A DNA stretch of 64,000 nucleotides, taken from positions 66,056,439 through 66,120,438 of the forward strand of contig NC_086034.1 in assembly GCF_036323735.1 (NCBI RefSeq). The letters run 5' to 3'. Position 1 is the stretch's first letter, and every line of letters starts with the position of its first letter. The DNA comes from Rattus norvegicus (lineage: Eukaryota; Chordata; Mammalia; Rodentia; Muridae). The translations under genes were made by a program, and so were the position numbers. Shown one piece after another: positions 38,607 to 50,395 of this stretch. The notes below the pieces were generated by a model. It was not told where the DNA came from and made no database searches. It saw only the letters and a program-made list of their open reading frames with translations.

Positions 38607-38698
38607 GTTCTTTTTTTTTTTTTTTCGGAGCTGGGGACCGAACCCAGGGCCTTGCGCTTCCTAGGTAAGCGCTCTACCACTGAGCTAAATCCCCAGCC
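38607..38698 (-). mobile_element. Young ID SINE with perfect 15-bp target duplication
   Basis: The body at 38627-38698 is a near-consensus ID read on the minus strand (GGCTGGGGATTTAGCTCAGT start, GGTTCGGTCCC box B). The poly(A) tail appears as a T run at about 38610-38625. The sequence TATACAAAGCATTTA occurs exactly at 38592-38606 and 38699-38713, a perfect target-site duplication. The intact duplication and body mark a recent insertion. Body sequence is the same as the ID at 15583-15656 over nearly its whole length. Confidence 0.98.
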
Positions 38699-38713
38699 TA
38701 TACAAAGCATTTA

Positions 38714-39415
38714 TAAGTCTTTAATTGGTCCCAAATTGCAGCTTAACACTGTTTATCATTCTCTCTCTTACGGAGAAGTAGGTGTGTCTCAGCAAAGGGG
38801 AAGATGCTGGCACAGGAATGCTTGACCCTTAGGAATTCTAGGATCCTATAGTTATCTCTAAACTCTTCTTCTTCTTGGCACCAGACACCTTCAGTAACCC
38901 TGGGTCTTTGTGTAAACATGGATTAATCCATCTATGAACTGGGACAGGATAAATATAGTTGAATAGGGGTTTGAAATTTCATATCATAGAAATGATCAAT
39001 ATGCATATGCTTCATACCTTGCTTTAATAATTTCTTCCTGTCTCCTACCTCTCACTTACACTGTTTATTTTTCTAAATGTTTAAAGGGAAGCCGGACAGT
39101 ACTTTGTCTTATCTGTGAATTCTTTAGTAGTTTGCATGGGTGTTTTAATTATTAGTTATTTGTTCGAGGCCTTCTTTTTAGTGTCACTGTTACATTAGGG
39201 CTCATCTTGCTGGCTGCCTACTCTATTATTAGTTAGGCCAAGCTAAAGCTCACTACTTTTTTCTATGAATCATAATGTTACCACCTCTATGTTGACCAGA
39301 GTTTGGCTAAAATTAGAGTCTTCCGGAAGACACAATCTCCAGGCATCTCTAGGATGTTCACTTTTCTTGGCTTTTAGTTAACTTGCACAGTCGCTGCTCA
39401 CACTGAGATGTTTAA
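38714..39415. other. Unique DNA
   Basis: No gene or repeat recognised. The plus-strand frame 38568-38825 runs through the ID element and is an artefact. Confidence 0.5.
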
Positions 39416-39932
<517 letters not shown>

Positions 39933-40122
39933 CAGTTGTTAGCCTTCCTAATGCTGTGACCCTTTAATACAGTTCTTCATGCTGTGGTTTCTAATCATAT
40001 AATCAGTTAGTTGCTACTTCATAACTAGTTTTTTCTACTGTTAAGAATCTTAATATAAATATATATGTATAATATCTGATATGAGACCACAAATGGTCAC
40101 AACCCATGGCTTGAGAACTGCC
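39933..40122 (+). mobile_element. URR1-like hAT transposon, plus orientation
   Basis: It starts CAGTTGTTAGCCTTCCTAAT and contains GCTGTGACCCTTTAATACAG, TTGCTACTTCATAACTAG and ATATCTGATATGAGACCAC. It ends CCATGGCTTGAGAACTGC. It is the same family as 9408-9632 and 32473-32700 in the opposite orientation. Flanking 8-mers TGCTCTAA and CGATCTAA agree at six of eight positions, a decayed target duplication. Confidence 0.85.
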
Positions 40123-40199
40123 GATCTAAACTGTAACATGTATATAGCTATAGTCAGGATATGTAACTTCTCAGGCAGTCACAGGAACAGTGTGTTTTA

Positions 40200-40500
40200 G
40201 CCCCAGTACAGTCTCATCCTTCATCTAACCACAGTGCTTGGTTCTCATTAATCTCCAAAATCTCTTGAAATCCCATCATTCAGGAACGTTGCACAAATAA
40301 AGGAATAACTGTAAACCCCCAAGTTGCTCTTCTTTCATGCAATAAAACACCCTCAGATCCATCCAGGCTGTCTATTTCAGTTGCTTGTAATAAATTCTGT
40401 TGTGTGACTGTCATGCAGACTACCCATCCCTTTATTGTTAAAAGACATTTGTTCTTTCACTAGTTTTTGGCTATTAACGAAGTTAGCTTTTTTTAAGCTA
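40200..40500 (-). mobile_element. Ancient LINE-1 3' end, minus strand (probable)
   Basis: CCATCCAGGCTGTCTATTTC, ATAAATTCTGTTGTGTGACT, CCATCCCTTTATTG and TAGTTTTTGGCTATTAACG track the reverse complement of an old mammalian L1 ORF2 terminus. Matches are short and the element is heavily decayed. Confidence 0.5.
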
Positions 40501-40652
40501 ATGTTTCCAAATTATATAAACTTGATCACTGTGTCTATGCCGTGTAGCCTTGACTTCATGTGAAATGAGTTACTACTAAAAGGACAAAGAATAGGTAACT
40601 AGTTTTCCATGGATAGCGGTGATGGGTAGCTTTTAGATGGATAACGTGTATT

Positions 40653-40654
<2 letters not shown>

Positions 40655-40694
<40 letters not shown>
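40655..40694. repeat. (GT)n microsatellite
   Basis: Twenty uninterrupted GT units. Confidence 0.97.
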
Positions 40695-40696
<2 letters not shown>

Positions 40697-42359
40697 GTAA
40701 CATGGGAAGAACTATAAGAAATTCACAAGTAAATATCATGTGGAAAACAAGGAATACTAAGGTTCTCAAAAGCTAAGAATATCTTAAAAGATCCCACAAG
40801 GCTACCATTTCTTACTCTTTCTCAGCTGGTGGTGGAAGGCTATCCATCTGCCCCTAGTGCTTCGCTGAGAGATTACTTCTTTTTGTGTCTCTCCTTCATG
40901 AGCATCCCTCGCTCAGCATTGGAGTGAATGCTGGGATGGGCAGCTCTCTCTGAGCACACTGTACAGAAAACTGCAAAGCCCAGGGCGGCATGAGGTGCCA
41001 ACACTGTGTTGGCTCAAGTGCTTCGGTGTGATTCAGCAGTTACTCTGCTTTTCTAGGGGAGTTGACTTTGGACGAGTCCCATCTCAAGGCTGTCCAGCAT
41101 AGTAATCCTGAGGCATTATTCATCATTATAGTGTGGGGTCTCTAAGTCTCTCATAGAGTGATATTTGGTTATTTTCTCTTCACTACTGAAAAAAGCTGTG
41201 CTCCCTTCTCTCTCCACTTCAAAGCAGCTATATCTTTATTTTTTCCAAAAAGTTTTCTCTAAGGATTCAGTTGGTTTTCTTCATTTTTTGCCTATGCAAT
41301 TTTTGCTTGTGTTCTGTATTTATCTGTATTCATCCAGTCTCTTCAATGGGAGTCTTGGCTTCTAATCTTAGTAATTGGTGTGCTATAAAGCTTATTCTGT
41401 ATCGAGTCTTAGCCTACTTGGAGTTTGCCTTTGGTGACAAATTTAATGAGGGCACGAGAGAGAGTGAATGCACACTTAAATTATTCTGTTAATCCCATTT
41501 ATTTACTTTTGAATTTTCATAGAGGTTAAAATTGCCTTGGGTTTCTATGTCTTCCTGCCTGGGAAGATAAGTGTCAGATTGGTCCAATGAGAAGAGTTAG
41601 GTTTTGTAGTAGGAATTAGCTCTAATATCCATGTGCTCATGCATGTGACTTCTGTGTTCTCACAAGGTAGCTGCAGCTGACTGTGTTGTGGTGACAAAGG
41701 AAAAACGTGGGTCACATTCTAGACCAAGATGCGGAGGCCCCACCAATGCTCATTGCAGACAAACCAGAGGAGCTACCTCTGGTTTAGTGTACAGAAGGTG
41801 AGGCTGTTTAATTACATGTTTTTAACCTCTCTGAAATGTGTGTTCTATGTATATAGAAGTATACATGATGCTTGGTTAATTCAAAGAGAACGTTCCATAA
41901 AAGGATTGAACTATTTCTCTTCTGCGAACATTTTGGTTCAGATGTAGCTGATGGTGGAATGGCAATGTCAGAGGGCAAGAATACCTTGCACTGATGAGGC
42001 ATGCTTCCTGACTGGAACAGGTTCAGAGGTTCGGAGAACGGACTAGTCACTGTATATGGGACAAGGCTAGTTCTGGGGATTAGAGAGTGTGGATGGCAGG
42101 ATCAGGCAGATTCATGAGCAGAACCCTGATGAAAGATATGTAGGACCTGTCTAGGCTGAGATGTTGGATAGAACTGTAGAATCTTTTGTAGGTGCCCAAA
42201 CCTGTAAGTACCGAAGTCCCCTTGATCAATAGTATATTATTTGTAGATTGCCCAATACATCATTCTGCATATTTAAAAGTATCTCTAGATTATATGTAAC
42301 AACCGATTCAATATAAATGTTATGTTGTTTTCATAGTGTATTATTTAGGGAACAATGAG
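40695..42359. other. Unique DNA
   Basis: No gene or repeat recognised. Frames at 41165-41365, 41271-41492 and 41729-41947 are hydrophobic or mixed with no domain and no flanking splice pattern that I can defend. Confidence 0.5.
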
Positions 42360-43690
42360 ATTAGAGCAAGAATGGGTACATGTTCATAGATCAGACCTTC
42401 AACAAGGTCATAGAAGAAAACTTTTCCAAACCAATGAATATGTCCCCAAATGCATATAAAAAGCACATGGAATACCAAGTAGACAAGACCAAAAGAGAAA
42501 GTTTGCGGAGTATCACAGCTTACACACTAAATACCCAAAACGAAGAGGATTGAAAGCTGCAAGAGAAAATACACGAGTCACATAAAATGGAAAACCCATC
42601 AGAATAAGTACTGAGTTTCTAGTCGAAGCTTTGAAAGCCTGAAGAGTTCTTGCAGAGGAGTCCCTGAAGGGGAAGCAGTATACCTCAGGTTCTAAAAGAT
42701 CCCAAGAGTGATTAGAGACTACTTATTGTGTCCTGACAAACTGCCCTCCACATTAGAAGAAGAAGGAAACAACTTTGCTCAACGTAAATTGCCTAAAAAT
42801 CACATCCATCACACTAAACTTTAAAAAATATAGGAGGTAGTGTTTTGGCTGAAAGAACATAGCCAAGAGACTGGAGAAAGAAGATAAAGAAAGATATAAT
42901 TATTAAGCACTAAATATGACTAGACAAACAAGTACTAAAAATGATGGTTACATCAATGATGGAACTGAGGCAGTAAGCTTCTGCAACACATACCTTTCAA
43001 TAATAACTTTAAATATTTGTGACCTCAATTTTCCAGTTCGGCTGGCTGAAACCACATCTGTGTCTGTTGTCTGCACGCAACTCATCTTCGCTCTAAAGAC
43101 AAGTAGTACCTTAAAGTGACAGTTTGGAAAATGTTTCCTGATCACATGGGACCAGGAAGTAAGCAAGCATCACTATTCGAATAGGTGCCAAAATAGATTC
43201 CAACTAAAATTAATCAGAACTCTAAAGAAGGACGCTTTATTCTAATGAGGGGAACAGTTAACCAAGAAGGCAAACCTATCATCATTGTATAATGCACCAA
43301 ACTGGTGATACCACTTTTATAAAAAGCATACTATTGGAACTAAACTTTAATTTCAACCTAGTAATAGCAGATGACCCCAATACCCCACTTTCTCTAATAG
43401 ATCAGTCATCTGAACAAAAAAGTAAGAAGATAAATATCAGAATATAAAGACTTAACAAATTGGCTTGACAGATACCTGTAGAATATTCTACTCAAGTGCC
43501 AAAGAATTTACATTCTATTCAGCAGCACTTGGAGCTTCTGTAAAATAGACCATATCTTGGGACACAAAACCAAATCTCTACAAATTTTTAAAAACTGAAA
43601 TAACCCCGTGTATCAAAATGTAATAATTTAAAGTCTATAGCAAACAAATCTCCAGTAAGTACAGAAACTCGCGGACATTAAACACATCAC
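42360..43690 (+). mobile_element. Old LINE-1, ORF1 end through ORF2 endonuclease region, plus strand
   Basis: The left part follows the L1 ORF1 C-terminal region: AAGGTCATAGAAGAAAACTT, GAATACCAAGTAGACAAGAC, TTGAAAGCTGCAAGAGAAAA and CCCATCAGAATAAG. The right part follows the ORF2 endonuclease region: ACCCCAATACCCCACTTTCT, GATACCTGTAGAATATTCTA, TAAAATAGACCATATCTTGG and GACACAAAACCAAA. Frames are broken many times. Both ORFs are represented in the right order, so this is a full L1 fragment and not an ORF1-only element. It was truncated at both ends, since no 3' UTR follows. Confidence 0.75.
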
Positions 43691-44232
43691 TACTTACTCG
43701 TAATAGGCTGAGCTGATGGAGTAGGAGACAGAACTGGAAAATGCCTGGCACAGAGTGGGTGACTCCCAAGTGTTTCCTCTCCCAGAATCTCTGCAGTTCT
43801 TCCTGGGAAGTGGACCTGAAACTCAGGTTTCCAGTTGTGTCTTCCTGTGGTAGGGAGATGTGGAGCTTGAGTGGCTGCCTAAAGACTTTGGAGGGTTGTA
43901 GAATACAAAAGTTTAAGAACCACCATACTATCTGGAAGGAAAAGGAGAAATAAAAAGTTGCAAATGCACATGTGTGTATCTCCTAATCCCAGGTGTAGAT
44001 GTTATTTGTTCTGCGTCTTCATAGCTGTTATTGGTAGCACTGGGTATGTTGCCTATGAATTGAGATGGTCAGCTCTCTGTGCTAGGAATGCTGGGGAGAA
44101 AATGGTTTCATTGCCTGGGTGAGAATTAGAACATGTGATGAGAGGAGATGCTGCCTCCCTCACATTTGCTCTTACCATCCTTATTACTAAGGGCCAGCAT
44201 CCACTTCCAGCCTTCCATTCCTTCTAGCAGAG
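43691..44232. other. Unique DNA
   Basis: No gene or repeat recognised. One 70-codon frame at 43741-43953 without a domain. Confidence 0.45.
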
Positions 44233-44526
44233 TGTCTTACTCAGGGCTTTACTGCTGTGAAGAGACAGCAAGGCAACTCTTATAAAGGAAAACATTTAAT
44301 GGGGCCTGGCTTATTGGTTCTGAGGTTCAACATGTTATCATCATGGCAGGAAGGATGACAGCATCCAGGCTGAGAGTTCTACATTTTATTCAGAAGGCAA
44401 ATAGAAGACTGGCTCCAAGCCCAACCCTATAGTGACACACTTCCTCCAAGGCCACACCTATTCTGACAAGGCAACACCGTCTCATAGTACCACTCTCTAG
44501 GCACTAACCTATTCAAACCACTACAC
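44233..44526 (-). mobile_element. Solo MaLR-type LTR, minus strand
   Basis: Same family as 7120-7463. On the minus strand it runs from TGTGTAGTGGTTTGAATAGG through AGGAAGTGTGTCACTATAGG, CATCCTTCCTGCCATGATG and CTTTATAAGAGTTGCC. It ends CACAGCAGTAAAGCCCTGAG with GACA close by. No internal sequence. About 290 bp, slightly shortened in the middle relative to the other copy. Confidence 0.75.
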
Positions 44527-44749
44527 AGACCTTGTCCAACATCTCCAGGAGCCTACCAACTGAATACAGAGCTGAAGCCATGTGCTGCAGGATATTTAAT
44601 CACATTGTGAACCCCGAGATTATGAGTTTACTGGAAAAACCTGTTTCTACTTATGGTGTGACTTGGCCTTTGTTACACACCCTTAATCCTTCTAGCTGGA
44701 CTACAGACATACCTCTAGCATCCATTTTTAATTCCAAACAATGAAGATA

Positions 44750-45310
44750 AAGTTATTCTGTAGGAAGAAACATCCATGTTTGAAAGTTATGTCTAATTTA
44801 TTGGCAGACAAAGGAATGAATTAGAGAAAGACTTGACAGAATATGATATGTCTGACTCTCATGACAACAGAGGGGAAAGAGGGTAACCTAAGAGAGAGCA
44901 GTGCAGAGACAGAGGGGGCAGTTTTACTGGGACAGTTGGACAGAAAGGCTGCCGAGTGAGAACAAGCTACACACAGGTGAAGACACAATGAGCCAGAGAA
45001 TGAGGAGGAGGGGCCAGAAGATGAGAACAGATTGCCAAAGTTAGTATGAGGCCAAGCAGAGCAATTCAGTCAGAATCTGAAAGAAGCCAGTTTGAATCAA
45101 TCAAGTGGAGAGGCGGTTTTAGCCAGGACAGCTGAGTTGACCAGCCAGCCAGAGTTCAGAAAGAACTAGAAAGGGTAAACTTATTCAGCAGTAGGTCTCA
45201 GAAGCTGAAAACATTCTAGGCTTACATTAGATTGCACAGAGGCACAGATTCCAAGACTAGTCCTAGATCAGCGAACTGAGGCAGTAAGCTTCTGAGATAA
45301 AAATAAAATT
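44750..45310. mobile_element. Possible rodent medium-reiteration repeat, unassigned
   Basis: The purine-rich composition and phrases AACTAGAAAGGGTAAACTTA, CAGCAGTAGGTCTCAGAAGC and GAACTGAGGCAGTAAGCTTC give an impression of a rodent medium-copy repeat I have seen, ending in AAAATAAAATTAC. I cannot name it. A 22-base stretch here is shared with 42962-42983. A unique purine-rich sequence is the alternative. Confidence 0.35.
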
Positions 45311-45449
45311 ACATCATGGGAGGAAAAGGTACTTTGATAGCCCTGCCTACTGAAGGTCTCAAACCAGAGAAGTAATCAAGAGCTAGGGCAAGTCAGAAAG
45401 CAGCAAATTTCTAATTGAGCTCATTAGAGGAACAGCACTTATATAACAC

Positions 45450-45660
45450 TTAGGAGATACTAGGAGTGCTCTGCCAAGAACTTTTCAACTATCAATTTGC
45501 TTAGTACTCCCCTAAAAAACCTGTAAGGGAGGTGGCTATCATTAGCTTTAATTTCTAGATGAGGAAACCCTGAGGCCCAGGGAGGAGATATACAGAGCTC
45601 AGTAGTGGTAAAGTGATTTCCCAGGCTATGGTCATCTGAAGCCCAGGTCCACGTGCCAGC
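45450..45660 (-). mobile_element. MIR SINE, minus strand
   Basis: CTGTAAGGGAGGTGGCTATC, TAGATGAGGAAACCCTGAGG, CCCAGGGAGG and AGTAGTGGTAAAGTGATTTC follow the reverse complement of MIR. This is one of the better-preserved MIR copies in the window. Confidence 0.75.
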
Positions 45661-47319
45661 ATGGGACAGATAGAGCCATCACCAAGTTCTCTGCCTCCAC
45701 ATATCTTAGCTCCATGGTTCTCCAAACAGACTCAGGTTCAGAAGAGAGATCTATGCAGCTGTCAGCCAGGTAGTAAGCCGAGAAGGCAGGACTTTCTTAG
45801 CCCATCCAAGCCATGTTCACTGGAAGTCATATCTGAGAGTTTCCCAGCTTTGTAGTTTACTAAACACATCCACCCTCCTTTATATTTTCATGTCCACAGC
45901 ATCCCTCAGAAGTAGATTATGCGTTCCTCCTTCTACCGCCCAGTGCAACTGCTGAGTCTTTGTGCTGTCCTTTTCTGCTCTCAGTGCCTCTCCTTGTCCC
46001 TGCTGTGGCACAGCCAGAGCAATCCCGCTGGCCTGTTTTCTTTCCTGGTCACCACCAGGACTCTATTCATCACTGGGTGCGGAAATGCTTCTCTGGTTTG
46101 TGAACATTTGTTCTTGCTCCCATCTCTGTTTGTCTGCTTTCTCCCAGAGGAAAGCTAGGCCTTGGAGGGTAGAGCAAATATGTTTTCCCTTCTCCCTCCC
46201 TGTTTCCTCAGTTCCCAATACACCTGCCCAATAAATGCCAGTAAGGCAAACGATCAGGCAGAGGTATGGAAATACATTGCTGTTGTCTTGGATTATTTCT
46301 TTTGTGAGAACACAGATGACATCAGCAGGAGAAGCAATTATGGAGAATCTTCCAAGGGCTGCCATCCAGTGGCTCCATGGATTCATTCATTAAGTCTTCC
46401 CAACAAGCTATGATCCAACTATTAGAAAGTTCAGTTTTCACTTGAGAGACTTTTGCTTGTAGGATGGCCAGTGGGCGGAGGTCTGCATCCTGTTCCTCCA
46501 GAACAGTATTTGTGTGAAGGAGTTAAATTGTTGTTCTTGGAAGGGCTGTGGCTGGGTGCACACAGGGTTACCGAGCTTGAGATTAGAAACCGATTTAGAA
46601 GTCATGTTTCTGCTAGACTTATGGGTATATCCCACTTACTTCCTGTACTTTATTTGTTGGAAAAGGGAAGGGTCTGTCCTAGAAGATGGAATCTGGGATT
46701 GAGGATACAACATGAGGGGGCATTTTATTGTAATGGTGGGTGTCAAGGTTAGCTATTTACTAGCCCTTTGGTCTTGGCAGAGGAGGGACTGCTGATCAAG
46801 AGCTGTCTGATTCAGTGAGTGGAATTCACTGTACCTAGTCTCCCCAAAGTCATGATAAAGGTTAACTGTGATTATGAGTGTACAAAGCAACTACTGACAA
46901 GAACGACTGAGGAGTTTATTCAATAATTATTAATGATTACTAGGAACTGACATTATGTTAAAATCGTACATATTCCGTAGGTTTCCAAAAGGGGCTAAAA
47001 GGCTTGGGTTGGTGAATCATTCTCAGTATACAGATTGCAGGCTCTCCCTAGTCCTCCTGCACTGAAAATGTTTATTTGGACATAGCCCAGTCAGATAACA
47101 AAAATCTGGGAAGGCTGGTATTTTGTACAATGCCGTGAGTAAGACATTTATAGTTATTGAGCCAAAACTTGTACTGTAACAGAAAAAAAAAAGTTGCTTC
47201 TCAACTTCTGGTTCAATTTAGTAATTATGGTGAGTTAAAATGTAGGGCATTTAAATTGGATTTAGAGGATAAAGTTCTGTCCTATAGTGAGGATGACTCA
47301 TAGAGGAGGTAGCCCGACA
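45661..47319. other. Unique DNA
   Basis: Several overlapping frames on both strands at 45919-46752 (up to 107 codons) reflect a locally GC-richer patch. None shows a recognised domain, and both strands are equally open. A possible MIR scrap near 46910-46990 is too weak to call. Confidence 0.45.
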
Positions 47320-47470
47320 GAGCAGGAGCAGCAGCTGATAAGGAGCCAGGAGACCCAAGTTTCTGGCCTAGATTTAGTCAAATAAGCTCTAATAGCTTTT
47401 GGGCAAATCATTAAACATCTCAATTTTCTAGTCAGTAAAATGAGAGGACTATGTTTGTAAATGGACTGTT
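47320..47470 (+). mobile_element. MIR SINE, plus strand
   Basis: GAGCCAGGAGACCCAAGTTT, GGGCAAATCATTAAACATCT and CAGTAAAATGAGAGGACT match the sense MIR core in order (consensus GGGCAAGTTACTTAACCTC then GTAAAATGGGG). Confidence 0.65.
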
Positions 47471-49920
47471 CAACTTACATAAGACTCCGCCGCAAAGCAG
47501 GTCACTGGGGATGGAAAATGCTATCTATGGTCATTGGTGAATAAAGCATCCTGCTATGTAAGACTCTTCCGCTGTAGACAACCGGAACCCAAGGAAATAT
47601 ATCACTGCTGGAATAATACAGACATGAGCAGACATTCGAGGCTCTCACAATAATCTGAGCTCATTTCTATGGCCTGAGAAAACATAGCCCTGCTTGCTTG
47701 AAGGGTCATCTGATCATGAATCTTAATACATGCGTGATATATTGAAGTCCCTTAGGGGAAGTTTTAGATAGATATATGATATGGATGTCTGATGCATGAA
47801 CTTGAGTTATGCCACATCTTGAGGAATTGTTTAATGATTGGTAATCTCTTCCTAAAGTCCGCAGATATAGAAGCTAATTTGGGCCGAATAGCTTGTTTAT
47901 TTATTTTCTCCTTGCCTTCTTCCTTCCTATGACTTCAGTGGTAGCTGATGGTCTCCCAAAAGCAGTTAAGGTTTTTATGTGACAACCTTTGTGTGGGCAC
48001 GTTGCTTTTTCAGCCCTGCCAGTCACCCTAGCACTTAGTAATTTCAGTGGTGGAATAGATGGTCATCTAATTAGTTAGAAATCCGCAGCGGCATTGCAGG
48101 GTTAAGTCCCCTAGAATTGTGAGAATTAAACTTAAGAAATCGAATCCAATTTTCCTATTGACTTGCATTAAAAATTTAGAGGTTCACGTCTTCATTTATG
48201 ATTTATTATCAGCTAGAAATGGTTCCTGCCACTTTTAACTTTAAATTTTGTAGTTTCCTTTTTTTTTCCCTTACAAGTAACCTAATGATCCATGAAGGGG
48301 TCCTGGAGCACATTAGAGAGACGTCTCTACCAGGCAACTATGTGGATTACCCTGATGTGTGAGGGTTGGGAAGGCTCTGAGTCACTCTGCTACCAGAGAG
48401 CTAGGTGTCTTTGTGGAGCCCTTTTTTGCCTTGGTCAGGTACTATTTTCTCACGTGTTCACATCCAACATGGAGCGCCTGTCTGGCCCAGACAGTTTCAG
48501 TTCTGCAGATAACTGAGAATGGAAACGGAAACGTTCTGGGAACCATAATCCCTTAATTTTTATTTTTTTTTACAGATTAGTTTTCTTAAAGTGGATTTTA
48601 TCTGTCTACGTGAATAATGAGGACCATATATTATCCTTATTTTTATTTGTTCTTCTTTCCTTGTGTGTTACAAATTCCTTTTTTGGCTGGATTAGATTGA
48701 GAATCCTTGGAAAGCTCATTTAGCCCCAACAGATTTATACACTCCACATCCTGGAGGGAAAAGAGGAAATATTTTAAAGTAGGGCTGACGTGGAATATTA
48801 ACTTGATGGAAGGCTTTGTGCATGAGGAATAATTGCAGCATCCTCATTGGCATAATGGGGAGAGATTAGCATGGATTAGATTAGCCTATGTACAAAGGTT
48901 GTACAAACTGACTGCTTTTATTTGTAGGGTGGGCCCATCCCCACGGTCACTGGCAAGGCTTCTTAAGCTGGATAGTCCTTCTTCCTTTCATGTGGTTTAC
49001 ATGTGGCCGTGAGAGGAGAACGTTTTCCCTGCTACTCAAACCATGCATTTCCTAATGAGCACTTGGCCCAGACTCAAACACACAAGATGTGCATGTGCAA
49101 GAGCGAGGACATCGCGGTGGTCATCTGTGCTGTCTGGGATGAGAGCACACATTGGCCAGAGGCAGCCGAGTTCCTGAAACAGATGTTCAGACAAGATGGC
49201 TAGAATGCTGTCAAAATGTGCTCTAGAATGATTTTTTTTTATGAACATAAGCCTAAAAAGGGTAGCCAAGATAGGGCTCTGAATTAGAGCCAGTCATGGG
49301 ATTATTATTTAATTCTAATTTGGTATGTTCCTTGCCAAGTATGTGCCAGATCCTCTGACACAGAATCTGGTTTTTGCCAGGAGTACTTAGCGGCTATATT
49401 TTAAGTCTAAATCTCCCCTGAGGCAAAGAAGAATAAACTGTTCTCCGATAGAAACAGGTCCTTTTCTCAGCAGCATCTGAACCTCACCTTCTCTGGGACG
49501 GGCTTTCGTGGGTGCAATACCCCGGGCATCTTTGAAACCAGACAACCCACCTGGGCTGGTTGTACCAGGTCTTTCTCCAAATAGACGTACTGCGGTTGGT
49601 TTGTGTGTTTGATGATTCCTAGAACTTTTATGGGAATCTCTGCTCTCTCTCACTGGTCTCTCCTTTGCTTCTCAGACTTACTTTTCTATTCTTGAGGGGT
49701 CGGCATCTGCCTTTGGCTGCGCTCAGCCTCTTTCTGCTTTAGGAATTCTGCCTGCCTTTACTGAAATAATCCATCTGCAGGAAGGCAGCACGCAGTGCCT
49801 CTCTCCCTTCATATCTTTGTTCTGATGCTGTCTTACACACAAGATATCCCTGGCTACTGAATTTTAAAAGCAGCATCCCTCAGCACTCCTTATCATCTTC
49901 CTTACGCTCCTTTTTGGGAT
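47471..49920. other. Unique DNA, repeat-poor
   Basis: About 2.4 kb with no recognised mobile element. Parts at 47980-48250 and 48780-48960 contain homeodomain-like TAATTA and GATTAG words in non-repetitive sequence, so a conserved noncoding element is possible, but there is no direct proof. Frames at 48292-48556, 49003-49269 and 49387-49653 overlap across strands and have no domain. Confidence 0.45.
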
Positions 49921-49924
49921 TCAT

Positions 49925-50085
49925 TCACTCATCGCTACCTGACAGATTGTCTATTTCCCTAAATATTTGTTCACTGTCTGCATTATGCTATAAAACAGAG
50001 AAAGGCTCTATTCTGGTGATGAGGGCAGTGTCTGGCACATGATGGGTACTTCACAGATAACTGTTGTAGCAATGGCTTAAAGGAT
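49925..50085 (+). mobile_element. Ancient L2/MIR 3' end (probable)
   Basis: GATGAGGGCAGTGTCTGGCA, CATGATGGGTACTTCACAG and ATAACTGTTGTAG resemble the shared CAGTGCCTGGCACATAGTAGG...AATAAATGTTG terminus of L2 and MIR. Weak over the remainder. Confidence 0.45.
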
Positions 50086-50199
50086 TGCCAGCCTTTCCTG
50101 AGTAATTCTTCATACACATTACATTTGTGGCTTCCCAAAGACAGCATTAGAGTCTCATGTAAATTGGAACTCACATGTTGAAAGGATCTTGGAGATCAG

Positions 50200-50395
50200 A
50201 GGTCTGCAACTCTCCGTAAACATACAGCAATACCTCACAGAATTTAATGTGCAGGTGAGCCAGCTGGGGATCTTGTTAAAATACTCATTCTGATTCAGTA
50301 GTCTGGGTTAGGGCCTGGAGTTCTGTATGTCTAACAGGCTCCCATGTGATACTGATGGTGCTGGTTCAAGGATTGTGCTTTGAGTAGTGAGGTTA
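50200..50395 (+). mobile_element. MER5-type hAT-Charlie relic, plus strand
   Basis: GATCTTGTTAAAATACTCAT, CTGATTCAGTAGTCTGGGTT, AACAGGCTCCCATGTGATAC, TGATGGTGCTGG and TGTGCTTTGAGTAGTGAGG follow the MER5A consensus in order. The termini are decayed. It is an ancient mammalian nonautonomous DNA transposon, distinct from the rodent URR1 copies. Confidence 0.75.
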
